From positions 124,001 to 188,000 of the forward strand of contig JACIXD010000004.1 in assembly GCA_014360645.1 (NCBI GenBank): a DNA stretch of 64,000 bases, written 5' to 3'. This document shows positions 56,408-64,000 of the stretch, one piece after another. The notes beneath the pieces are model-generated. The model made no database searches and was not told the DNA's origin. It worked only from the letters and a program-made list of their open reading frames with translations. Each line of letters opens with the position of its first letter. Position 1 is the stretch's first letter. The stretch is from Actinomycetota bacterium (GTDB taxonomy: Bacteria; Actinomycetota; Geothermincolia; Geothermincolales; RBG-13-55-18). Both the position numbers and the translations under genes were made by a program.

Positions 56408-56749
56408 CGCTTTTGCCTCCTCGCGCCGCCGTCCCGCGGCGGCACCGCATATTCTTTCACATCGTCCGCCCGTCCTTCAAGGTGAAAGGTCAGGGGTGGG
56501 GGGGAGCCCGGGGCGGCCGGGAGCTGCCCCGGGGGGCGGGTTCGCGGGCCGTGCCCGGCGGAGATGTGCCGCGGCCCGGCACAACGGGTACGGCGGCGGT
56601 AGGCCGTTCCCGCGCCCGGGCGGCGAAGCTCCTGGAGATCGGGCGCCGTCCCCGAAAGCCCGGGACAGCCGCCGGAGACTTCCGGCAGGGAAGGCGATTG
56701 AGCCGCGGCGACGCGGGCTACCGGCGGCTCCGGCTCATATGCTCCCCCC
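56408..56749. other. GC-rich spacer without a gene
   Basis: I see no gene, RNA or T-tract terminator between the DUF4337-like gene and the PHP pair, all on the minus strand. Confidence 0.4.
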
Positions 56750-57424
56750 TCAGGCAATAGGCCGCAGCGCCAGGAAGACCATGGACACGAGGAACAGGGC
56801 GTACCCCATGACCAGAACGCCGACCCGTGCTCCCGGCACCTTGAACTTGCTGCAGAGACCCGCGAAGAAGAGCACCGCCGCGAAGAGCACCGTGAGCAGC
56901 ACATATCTGTCGGAGTTCTCCAGGGCTTTCCTGGCCTCTTCTTTCTTTGCGTCAGCCTCCCGCTCCAATTCCTGCGCCTGCTCACGGTTCGCGTTACGGT
57001 ACTCGGGCAGCTCGAAGGGCGTTGCGGGAGCCGTCGGCGACCGTTCCGTGTATGCCGGTTTCCAGACCTCTACCGCCGCCTTCATCTCTTCGCGGAAGAG
57101 CCCTTCCTCGTAACGCAGCACCGTATCCCGGTCTCCCGCGCCGAGGGCCTTCAGGTAATCGAGGAACATGGTGACGTCGATGGTGAGCTCCGTATCCGCC
57201 AGGTCGCCCGCCTCGTCGGCGTGGACGCGGGCGGAGTTCGACGCGCTGAGGAGCAACGTCTCCCTGCTGCGCCAGCGCGATGCCTGGTACGCGCTCCAGG
57301 CAGACGCCACGGTCGCCAGGGCCAGGAGTGCGGTGGCCAGGATCTCCAGCCATTCCCCGTGCAGGCGCGCGAAGAACCCCGGCCTCTCCTCAAGGACCGC
57401 GCTTTCCGTGTTCTCCCCGTCCAT
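56750..57424 (-). CDS. DUF4337-like membrane protein
   Basis: A 224-residue protein with one N-terminal helix (about 26-45, ILATALLALATVASAWSAYQ), a soluble helical middle with coiled-coil character (NREQAQELEREADAKKEEARKA) and two C-terminal helices (LLTVLFAAVLFFAGLCS and VGVLVMGYALFLVSMVFLAL). SAWSAYQASRW after the first helix is typical of DUF4337-type proteins. The function is unknown. The start is chosen at the second of two ATGs after GGGGAGGG. Confidence 0.7.
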   Translation of the reverse strand: MDGENTESAVLEERPGFFARLHGEWLEILATALLALATVASAWSAYQASRWRSRETLLLSASNSARVHADEAGDLADTELTIDVTMFLDYLKALGAGDRDTVLRYEEGLFREEMKAAVEVWKPAYTERSPTAPATPFELPEYRNANREQAQELEREADAKKEEARKALENSDRYVLLTVLFAAVLFFAGLCSKFKVPGARVGVLVMGYALFLVSMVFLALRPIA

Positions 57425-57623
57425 GGCCATGACCCTCCCCGTTCCCGTGCGTATCATCCCCCCTCCTACCGCCTATATCTTCGGCAGGACAGGATAGCCC
57501 TTGAGCCGGCTTGCGGCGGCTCGGTTCACGCCCGGCATCGGCCGGAGGCCAGACCGCCGGCGATGCGGTATCATCTAAGAAGTCGATAACGTCGTGGCCG
57601 GACAGGAAAGGAGGTCGTTCGCC

Positions 57624-58247
57624 TTGCGCGGGAAGATCGGACCGCTGCTCGGGCTGGCCCTGGCGTCTCTGCTCTGCCTGCTCCTCGTGGGCTCGAACTG
57701 CGCCTGCTGGAGAACGGAGGGCAATAGAGGCGATGAGCCCGTCGAATCGGACGGAGCGGAGCGCGGAGACGGCGAGACTGCAGAGGTAGGCACCGTGGAG
57801 GTGACCCTCTATTTCCGCTACGACACCCCCGAAGGATCTTGGCTGGCGCCTGAGAAGAGGATGATGGAGGGCGCCGAGCCCTGCCGCGCCGCTATGGAGG
57901 CCCTCATCGCCGGTCCCGGACAGGGCTCCTCCCTGAAGCCCGTGCTCCCCAACACCGTCAGGGTCCTCGAGACCGCCGTGGAGGGAGGGATATGCACGCT
58001 GAACGTCAGCGGAGAGATAATCACCGACGCCGCGCAGGTGGGGGTGAGCGCCTCCGGCGAGATGCTGGCCCTCGCGGCCATCGCCAACACCCTCACCGGC
58101 CTTGCCGGCGTGGAGAAGGTGAGGTTGCTGGTGGAGGGGCTCCAGAGCGGCATGGTGGAGGGCCGTTTCGTGGAGGACTTCTGGGGACACGTCGGGCTCC
58201 CCGAATACCTGGAGAGGAACGAGAGGCTCATTTACGGAGGAGCTTGA
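57624..58247 (+). CDS. Secreted or lipid-anchored GerMN-domain protein
   Basis: A 207-residue protein. The start is TTG 57624 after AAAGGAGGT. An N-terminal hydrophobic segment (GPLLGLALASLLCLLLVG) ends at SNCAC, which may be a lipid-attachment Cys although the lipobox is not canonical. A GerMN domain follows (VTLYFRYDTPEGSWLAPEKR, then IAGPGQG, and VCTL-type strands with ICTLNVSGEI). GerMN domains occur in spore-germination GerM and in actinobacterial LpqB-type envelope proteins. Confidence 0.8.
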   Translation: MRGKIGPLLGLALASLLCLLLVGSNCACWRTEGNRGDEPVESDGAERGDGETAEVGTVEVTLYFRYDTPEGSWLAPEKRMMEGAEPCRAAMEALIAGPGQGSSLKPVLPNTVRVLETAVEGGICTLNVSGEIITDAAQVGVSASGEMLALAAIANTLTGLAGVEKVRLLVEGLQSGMVEGRFVEDFWGHVGLPEYLERNERLIYGGA

Positions 58248-58533
58248 GACGTCCGCCTCGCTCCCGAGAACACCGGACCTCATTGGGTTGCGGATGTCGT
58301 CCCTTTCTTATGGACCGTGCCCTCCCCCCGTTCCGGGGAAAGTCTCACCATCACGCCCCTGGCGAGGCAGCACCTCCCGGCAACGGGATCGCCGTAGGAG
58401 GGTTCGCGCGAGAACGCGATGCGCGGGGATCCCGCCAGAGTAAGTCATCAGAATCCTATACCGTATCGATGCTGCCTTCCGTCTCCCCGCCGTATCGCGG
58501 CCGGCCCGGAGATGCCCCTTGCGCCTCCGCCCT
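58248..58533. other. Spacer between convergent genes
   Basis: No gene or clear terminator is seen here between the GerMN gene and the lipoprotein gene. Confidence 0.4.
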
Positions 58534-59289
58534 TCAGCCGCCTTCCAGGGCGGAGAGGGCCCCCTCCAGCACAAGGTCCAGGGCGCGGTAGGCGGCGTCG
58601 TTGAGATGCGAATCGTAGGGGTCGGCTGCGTATTCGGGCCTGAGCCACCCTCCCGAGACCGCCAGGGTACCATAGAGGTCCACTACCACGATCCTCCCCG
58701 GATGGCTCTCCGCCAGCTTTTCCAGGAAGGCGTTGTATCTTCTCTGGTTGTCCACCAGCCACTGGTCGCAGTATTCCCTCACCAGGGGCAGGGCGTTGCC
58801 CAGGAGCAGGAAGACGTTCCCCGCTTCCACCGCCGCATCGGCCACCGCCCGCACGATCCCCTTGTTCCTCTCCAGGTTAGCCTCCGCGTCATCCCGGTCT
58901 CCTCCCTCGAAATCGGCGAAGCAGAGCTTGAAGAAGACGATGCCTCCGCCCTCATCCGCGAGGTCCTCGATCACCTCCCGCGCCGTGTCCGCTATCCCGG
59001 GTGGGGATTCCATTTCATGGTAAAACATGGAATAGCCGCGGAATAAGGCGGGGTCGGCCGGGTCCCATTCCCAACCCCAGTGATCGAACCACCCCCCGAG
59101 CACCGAGCGCCCGCACATATGCACCGCTCGGGAGCTTGTTGCCGTGCGTCCCTCGTCGCCGCCCCCCTCCTCCACGGCGACCTCTCCGTTCCCGCCCTCG
59201 CCGCGCGGCTCCTGTTTCTCCGCCGCGCCGCCGCAGCCGAGGCTGAAGAGGAGCACCGCCACCGCCAGCAGGACCGCCGTCCTTTTCAT
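58534..59289 (-). CDS. Lipoprotein with SGNH-hydrolase-like features
   Basis: A 251-residue protein. From ATG 59289, after GGGAGGTGGGGG, it has a lipoprotein signal (TAVLLAVAVLLFSLGC) with the lipobox Cys at about 19, then an acidic Gly/Glu-rich linker. The mature part has RYNAFLEKLAESHPGRIVVVDLYG and a final DSHLNDAAYRALDLVL, the Asp-x-x-His-type block of SGNH/GDSL hydrolases. The usual N-terminal GDS serine block is not evident; CGRSVLGGWFDHW lies in its place. Enzyme activity is uncertain. Confidence 0.65.
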   Translation of the reverse strand: MKRTAVLLAVAVLLFSLGCGGAAEKQEPRGEGGNGEVAVEEGGGDEGRTATSSRAVHMCGRSVLGGWFDHWGWEWDPADPALFRGYSMFYHEMESPPGIADTAREVIEDLADEGGGIVFFKLCFADFEGGDRDDAEANLERNKGIVRAVADAAVEAGNVFLLLGNALPLVREYCDQWLVDNQRRYNAFLEKLAESHPGRIVVVDLYGTLAVSGGWLRPEYAADPYDSHLNDAAYRALDLVLEGALSALEGG

Positions 59290-59434
59290 CCCCCACCTCC
59301 CTGTTCCACGAGACCGGGCAGGAAAGCCGGGAGGCCGCCACCGCCCCGCGCGCCGTACGCCATCCATCGACCATCAGTATAGCAGGCCGGGACCGGCGGG
59401 CCGTGTCCCCGGGCTACGGCATGCCGTTCTTGTA

Positions 59435-59440
59435 TATAAT
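59435..59440 (+). promoter_or_regulatory. -10 element before the alpha/beta hydrolase gene
   Basis: A perfect TATAAT within TTGTATATAATC lies 57 bp before the ATG at 59497. No -35 is seen at normal spacing. Confidence 0.5.
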
Positions 59441-59496
59441 CAGATCGGCCCTTCTAAGATGAATGCAGGCGATAGGTGGCGGTGAAAGGGGTCGCG

Positions 59497-60381
59497 ATGA
59501 GAGAAGCCGCGCCTCCGACCTGCGATCAGGTCGATGATCACGAGGATACGGTCCCGTCGCGCCGCGATCGAAGATCGAAGACGCAGCCCCCGGAGTGCGA
59601 CGTAAACGCGGCGCTGCCGCGGGGGGTGATGTTCGCGGCCTACACCGTCCCCGCGAGGGAATATGCCCTCGCCTGCGAGGACGGCACGCCCATCCACGCC
59701 CTGCGCCTGGGCAGGGAGCCCGCCAGGGCGGTGGTCATGTGCCACGGCTTCGTGGGCAACAAGAACATCCGCGACTTCGTGGCCCTGGCTCAGGACCTCT
59801 CCCTGCGCTATACCGTCTATACCTTCGACTTCCGGGGCCACGGCCTCTCCCCCGGGCGCTCCACCTTCGGATACCGGGAGACGCAGGACCTCCACGCGGT
59901 GGCGAGGCTGGCCCGCGAGGAGGGGAACCGGCGGTTGGCGGTGGTGGGCTTTTCCATGGGGGGAGTGGTGGCCATGCGCTACGCGGCCCTGCACGGGGGG
60001 CTCGACGCGGTGGTGGCGATCAGCGTCCCCGCGGACATCGCCTCCGCTCGTGCCCCGGGAGCCCGCCTCATCCGCACCCTCCTGGGCAACCCCCTGGGGA
60101 GGATGGCGGCGGCCCGCCGCTACGGCGTGAGGGTGAGCGGGGAATGGAAAAAACAGGCAGCTCCCGCGGACCTGGTCAGGCTCATCGTTCCGCAGCCCCT
60201 GACCATCATCCAGGGAGAGGACGACTTCATCTTCGAGGTGGAACAGGCGCACGAGCTGGCACGGCGCGCCGGGGACGGCTGCCGCCTCAAGACCTTTCCC
60301 GCCTTCGGCCACGCCGAGCAGGGGTACGGCCCCCGCCTGGTGGAATACCTGCTCGAGGTGCTGGAGGAGGACCTGGGCTGA
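59497..60381 (+). CDS. Alpha/beta hydrolase
   Basis: A 294-residue hydrolase. The nucleophile S153 lies in the elbow VVGFSMGGVVAMR, and the oxyanion region CHGFVGNKN precedes it. The acid is probably in QGEDDFIF and the His in FPAFGHAEQGYG. This is the common fold of monoglyceride-lipase or esterase-like enzymes, with no cue to the substrate. ATG 59497 follows GAAAGGGGTCGCG; a GTG seven codons earlier is less likely. Confidence 0.85.
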   Translation: MREAAPPTCDQVDDHEDTVPSRRDRRSKTQPPECDVNAALPRGVMFAAYTVPAREYALACEDGTPIHALRLGREPARAVVMCHGFVGNKNIRDFVALAQDLSLRYTVYTFDFRGHGLSPGRSTFGYRETQDLHAVARLAREEGNRRLAVVGFSMGGVVAMRYAALHGGLDAVVAISVPADIASARAPGARLIRTLLGNPLGRMAAARRYGVRVSGEWKKQAAPADLVRLIVPQPLTIIQGEDDFIFEVEQAHELARRAGDGCRLKTFPAFGHAEQGYGPRLVEYLLEVLEEDLG

Positions 60382-60462
60382 GGACTCCGGTCCTCATTGA
60401 CCGCGGCCCGGGACGGCCGCGGCGGCGGGCCGGAGCCGGAGAAGGCCTTCCCGTATTCCCGC

Positions 60463-61665
60463 CTACGGACCCTCCACCACCTCCAGGAGGACCTTCTCCA
60501 GCTCCTCCACGCCCTTCTCCCAGGAGAAGCATTCCACGGCCATCTCCCGTGCCCTTTCCCCCAGCAGGGCGCATGCCTCGTCGTCTTCCAGCAGGCGGGC
60601 CACCGCGTCGGCGAAGGCGGCGGGGTCGTCGGCGATGACCATCTCCCTGCCGTTCTCCGCCTCCACGCCCTCCGCCCCCAGGGCGGTGGTGACGATGGGC
60701 AGCCCCATGGCCATGGCCTCGAGGAGCTTGCCCCTGAAGCCTCCCCCGATGCGCACGGGGTTCACGAACACCTTGCTGCGCTCGAAGTAGGGACGCACGT
60801 CGTCCACCGTTCCCGTGACCACCACCGAGGGATCGCGGCGCGCGATGGCGAGAAGGTCCGGGGTGGGGTCCTTGCCCACCACGTAGAAGCGCGCATCCGG
60901 GACCCTTTCCTTGACCCGCGGCCACATGTTGGCGTGGAACCAGACTACCGCGTCGCGGTTGGGATCGTGGGGGTAGTTGCCCAGGAACATCACCGCACGC
61001 TCCTTCTCGCACTCATCCGAGGCGCAGAAGTGCTCCACATCCACGCCGTGGGGGACCACGGAGATGTTCAGGTCGGGACGGATGTCCAGCAGTTCCTGCC
61101 GACCCTCCGGGGTAAGCACCAGCACGCGGTCGGCGTCCGCGTACATGTCGAACTCGAACTTCCTCAGGCCCTTGAGGTTCACAAGGGCGGAGAGGCCTTC
61201 GCGCGAGAAGCGCTGCACCCGCCAGGCCTTGCGGCGGGCCAGGTAATAACACTCGTGCACCGACATCACCCGCTTGATGCCCGCGAGGTCGGGGTTGCGG
61301 AAGAGATACTGGGCGACCATGGAATATTCGGACACCACCACGTCGTAATGGGCGCTCCTTACCATGTCCCGTAACACGGAATACATCTCGGGGGAATGGC
61401 AGTTCAAGAAATATATGGGAACGGGGGAGAAGAGGAAATCCCGCGCCTTGCGCAGGGGATTGTCGTAGACGGGCATGGGCACCCCTCGGAAGTCGCGGCA
61501 GAAACGCGCCACCGTCTCCACATGGTCCCATTCTTCAGGGGAGACGAAGGAGAGCAGCGAGACGTTGTGCCGCCGGGAGAGGATGCGCACGCGGTTGTAG
61601 ATGATGATGGGACCGCCGATGACCCTTTCATGGGGAAGGGTCTTGCAGATGAACAGGATATCCAT
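60463..61665 (-). CDS. GT-B glycosyltransferase, family 4 type
   Basis: A 400-residue two-domain glycosyltransferase. The N-terminal domain starts DILFICKTLPHERVIGGP with the acceptor-side glycine loop. The C-terminal domain has VVPHGVDVEHF, FLGNYPHDPNRDAV, ARFYVVGKDPTP and FVNPVRIGGGFRGKLLEAMA with the conserved Glu of family GT4, which binds the sugar nucleotide. It could build a glycolipid or surface polysaccharide. The ATG follows GGGAGGAGC. No other polysaccharide genes are nearby. Confidence 0.88.
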   Translation of the reverse strand: MDILFICKTLPHERVIGGPIIIYNRVRILSRRHNVSLLSFVSPEEWDHVETVARFCRDFRGVPMPVYDNPLRKARDFLFSPVPIYFLNCHSPEMYSVLRDMVRSAHYDVVVSEYSMVAQYLFRNPDLAGIKRVMSVHECYYLARRKAWRVQRFSREGLSALVNLKGLRKFEFDMYADADRVLVLTPEGRQELLDIRPDLNISVVPHGVDVEHFCASDECEKERAVMFLGNYPHDPNRDAVVWFHANMWPRVKERVPDARFYVVGKDPTPDLLAIARRDPSVVVTGTVDDVRPYFERSKVFVNPVRIGGGFRGKLLEAMAMGLPIVTTALGAEGVEAENGREMVIADDPAAFADAVARLLEDDEACALLGERAREMAVECFSWEKGVEELEKVLLEVVEGP

Positions 61666-62258
61666 GCTCCTCCCTTCACTCGCGGCTATCGCCCGGTCAC
61701 CGCCGCCAACGCATTCCCTGCCCAGATTCTAACCCGCCGGCACGAGGTCCGGAACCCGTTCCCCGGGGCGCTTGCGGATAGCCTGCCGCCGCCCGTTCCC
61801 GCCACGGGAGTCAAAACAGCCCGTAGCCCTCCTTTTCCCGCTCCGTCCGGTGGTAAAGCGGCGGAAAAACCGGGGGCCAGCTCCCGGTGAGAGCCCGGGA
61901 CTTTCCCTTGTACGCTCACTCCTTTCACCGCGAGGCGCCGCGACCCCGCCTCGGAGCGATTTCTCCAACCCGGGGACCTTGCCTTTTCCCCTCTCTCCTT
62001 TCCCACCTTATAGACCGCTCCCGTGGCGACGGGGAACCATCGAACGGGGGATTGCGCCGCGAGAAAAGCTCCCTCCTATCTCTCCTCCGCGCCGACCCTC
62101 GGAGCCGGAGCCGGGAGGGAGCCTGAGTGCCAGCCGGGAAGGCCCTCTCCGGGGGAACGCGCCGCAGGACGTCAACGGGGGAGGCCCGGAGCCGCGGCGC
62201 TTATCAAAAGCTAGCCTGAATCTATGGTCAATCATGGTATCCAAACAGGCCGTGTTTC
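61666..62258. other. Long divergent spacer
   Basis: About 600 bp of GC-rich DNA lie between the glycosyltransferase and SDR genes. Open frames cross it on both strands but none has a ribosome-binding site or recognisable product. Its only notable element is the promoter-like site at its right edge. Confidence 0.45.
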
Positions 62259-62267
62259 TGCTACAAT
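62259..62267 (+). promoter_or_regulatory. Extended -10 promoter of the SDR gene
   Basis: TGCTACAAT (TGn plus TACAAT) lies 33 bp before the TTG start at 62301, in an AT-rich patch. Confidence 0.5.
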
Positions 62268-62300
62268 CCTGGCGGAGACAAAGGAAGGGAGGTGGCGGCC

Positions 62301-63248
62301 TTGCGGCTCTTCATCAGCGGGATATCCGGTTATCTGGGCGGAGTGGTGCTGCGTTCCCTGGAGCAGGAACCGTTCATCGAGGAGATCGTGGGCATCGACG
62401 TGCGCCCGCCGGCCGTCACCGCGTCCAAGCTGCGCTTTCACCGCCTGGACGTGCGGGACCGCGAGGGCGTGAGGCGGGCTCTGCGGGGCTGCGACGCGGC
62501 CCTGCACATGGCCTTCATCCTGGACGAGATCAGGGACAAGAAGGAGACCCACGACATCAACATCAACGGCTCCAGGAACGTCTTCCACGCCTGCCTGGAT
62601 ACCGGGGTCCCCTGGTTGATCCAGCTCTCGAGCATGGCCGCCTTCGGCGCACATCCCGACAACCCCTTCCCCATGGACGAGGAGGAATACCCCCGGGGCG
62701 ACCCCCGCTGCTATTACTCCTACGGCAAGGCCGAGATAGAGCACTACCTCTTTCGCCTCACCCAGCTGCACCCAGAGCTCACCTTCACCATCCTCAGGCC
62801 GTGCGTGATCGTGGGCGAGGGCATGGACAACACCGTCTCGCGCATCTTCGGCCGCCGGCTGGCCATGCGCCCGAGGGGCTCCGATCCCCATACCCAGTTC
62901 ATCCACGAGGACGACCTGGCGGAGGCCGTCCGCCTGGTGCTGATCTCTGGAGCCAGGGGTATATACCACGTGACCAGCGACGACACCATCGCGCTTTCGG
63001 AGATGATCAAAAGGGCCGGCATGGCGGCGCCGGCGGTGAACGCCGACCTCATGTGCGCCCTGGCGGACACGGCCTACCGCCTACGCCTCTCGCCCATCTC
63101 CTCGCACTGGATAAACATGTTCCGCCATTCCATGGTGGGAAGCAACGAGAAGATCAAGCGGGAGCTGGGTTGGAGGCCGCGATTTACCTCCCGGGAGCTG
63201 TTCGGGCTGGTGCTGGAGGCGGGCCGCGGGTCCCGGCGCAGGGGATGA
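62301..63248 (+). CDS. NAD(P)-dependent SDR epimerase/dehydratase-type protein
   Basis: A 315-residue extended-SDR protein. The dinucleotide motif GISGYLGG is at 7-14, and Y139-x3-K143 is in YYSYGK, with INGSRNVFHACL and QLSSMAAFG before it. It resembles nucleoside-sugar or sterol-type epimerases. The C-terminal substrate domain gives no specific assignment. The start is TTG 62301, seven bases after AAGGAGGT. It precedes the desaturase-type gene by about 130 bp on the same strand, so the two may form an operon. Confidence 0.85.
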   Translation: MRLFISGISGYLGGVVLRSLEQEPFIEEIVGIDVRPPAVTASKLRFHRLDVRDREGVRRALRGCDAALHMAFILDEIRDKKETHDININGSRNVFHACLDTGVPWLIQLSSMAAFGAHPDNPFPMDEEEYPRGDPRCYYSYGKAEIEHYLFRLTQLHPELTFTILRPCVIVGEGMDNTVSRIFGRRLAMRPRGSDPHTQFIHEDDLAEAVRLVLISGARGIYHVTSDDTIALSEMIKRAGMAAPAVNADLMCALADTAYRLRLSPISSHWINMFRHSMVGSNEKIKRELGWRPRFTSRELFGLVLEAGRGSRRRG

Positions 63249-63377
63249 GCCGACCCGCCTTCCAAGGAAGGGAACGACGGCGAGGCCGGCAAGAGAGCCG
63301 GTCCGGAGGCCGCCATATGCAGCGCGGTCATAGCGCGTAGGTCATGTAGGCGGTCAGCGGTAAAGAGGAGGGAGAGG

Positions 63378-64000
63378 ATGAGCGGGAGCGGTGAGCGCTA
63401 CGACGTCGTGATCATCGGGGCAGGGGTGGCCGGGCTGGTATGCGGCTGCTACCTGGCGCGCGCCGGTCGCCGGGTGCTGCTGCTCGAGCACGGCAACGCG
63501 GTGGGGGGCAACATCCAGGGCATCCGGCGCAAGGGCTTTTATTTCGATGCCGGCTCGCAGTCCACGGAGAACGTGGGCATCCTCTTCCCCATCCTCCAGG
63601 ACCTGGGGATATACGACCCGGGGCAGTGGGAGCGCTCGGAGTGGCGCTGGGTCACCCCGGACTGCGACGTCACCCTGCGCGACTTCGGGCAGGTGCGCGA
63701 GGACTTCAAGGGCTTCTTCCCGGAATCCGCCGTCGACATCGACGCCTGGTTCGACTTCATCGAGCCGGGATGCGCGGTGATGCGCGACCTCATGTCCGCC
63801 CCGTTCCCCCTCGTCCTGAGGGGACGCGAGAAGCTCCGCAACCTGGCGAGGATGACCAGGGTGGGCCTTCCCATGCTGGGGCTGATGTCCGAGACCCTGC
63901 GCATGTCCGGCAGCGAAAAGGGCCGGGAGATATTCCGGGACCCGCGCCTGGCATTCCTCTTCGGGGAGTTCGGGGACACCAACATGCTCCTCTTCATGCA
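63378..64000 (+). CDS. Phytoene desaturase/CrtISO-like flavoprotein, 5' part
   Basis: The frame starts at ATG 63378 after GAGGAGGGAGAGG and remains open to the window end (207 complete codons). YDVVIIGAGVAGLVCGCYLA binds FAD; NAVGGNIQGIRRKGFYFDAG follows the NAD(P)/FAD amine-oxidase superfamily pattern of phytoene desaturases and carotenoid or retinol isomerases. It is a second member of the family besides the fusion at 41590-43851. The 3' part is missing, so nothing can be said about the C-terminal FAD motif. Confidence 0.85.
   Translation, partial: MSGSGERYDVVIIGAGVAGLVCGCYLARAGRRVLLLEHGNAVGGNIQGIRRKGFYFDAGSQSTENVGILFPILQDLGIYDPGQWERSEWRWVTPDCDVTLRDFGQVREDFKGFFPESAVDIDAWFDFIEPGCAVMRDLMSAPFPLVLRGREKLRNLARMTRVGLPMLGLMSETLRMSGSEKGREIFRDPRLAFLFGEFGDTNMLLFM

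Overview
The window is a GC-rich bacterial chromosome segment with dense coding, short spacers and many TTG starts behind strong Shine-Dalgarno sequences. The chaperone locus is dnaK-hsp20-grpE-dnaJ-hspR-clpB. A MerR-type HspR repressor gene next to dnaJ and clpB is typical of Actinomycetota. The purS/Q/L and [4Fe-4S]-PurF forms of purine synthesis fit a Gram-positive lineage. A sigma factor closely resembling Bacillus SigH is unusual for that phylum, so a deep-branching actinobacterium (for example Geothermincolia-like) is my inference and is not proven.

Layout. 1-1171: end of trpB and trpA, joined by an odd triplicated translation-start segment. 1.5-7.9 kb: a truncated Gfo/Idh/MocA remnant, two transporters, a hotdog thioesterase, a membrane protein, a LarA-family racemase, and a 117-bp tandem duplication carrying a terminator. 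8-19.6 kb (minus strand): a ten-gene purine operon purD-E-B-S-Q-L-F-M-N-H with no purC, preceded by rnk and purA. 22-25 kb: an FAD oxidoreductase and a V4R-like protein. 25.2-33 kb (minus): the chaperone operon, with a sigma70-type promoter, an HspR-operator-like site and perfect hairpins in three consecutive spacers. 33.2-39.7 kb: a 119-bp hairpin-bearing tandem repeat, a UbiA prenyltransferase, a degenerate uracil-DNA-glycosylase-like Fe-S protein, the SigH-like sigma factor with a cluster of ATGTTG/CAACAT motifs, a CoA-transferase, and a 179-bp tandem repeat that includes the 3' end of a membrane-protein gene.

40-51 kb: small membrane or basic proteins, a membrane-domain/carotenoid-desaturase fusion overlapping a metallophosphoesterase gene, a lone receiver domain, a B12-type radical SAM protein, a DUF72 protein, a HEPN-like protein, a DapF homologue lacking both catalytic cysteines, an FmdE protein and a two-domain VOC protein. 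51.9-64 kb: DUF2804, a zinc-ribbon membrane protein, a small V4R/ATC-hydrolase-like protein, two tandem PHP phosphoesterases, a DUF4337-like protein, a GerMN protein, a lipoprotein, an alpha/beta hydrolase, a glycosyltransferase, an SDR epimerase and the start of a second desaturase-type flavoprotein.

Two threads recur. Short tandem duplications sit at gene edges (trpB/trpA, purN, the 103-aa membrane gene, ubiA, the 38.7-kb membrane gene, the HEPN gene). The most protein-level anomaly is the DapF-like protein with Ser at both active-site Cys positions. I saw no rRNA, tRNA, CRISPR array, transposase or phage gene.
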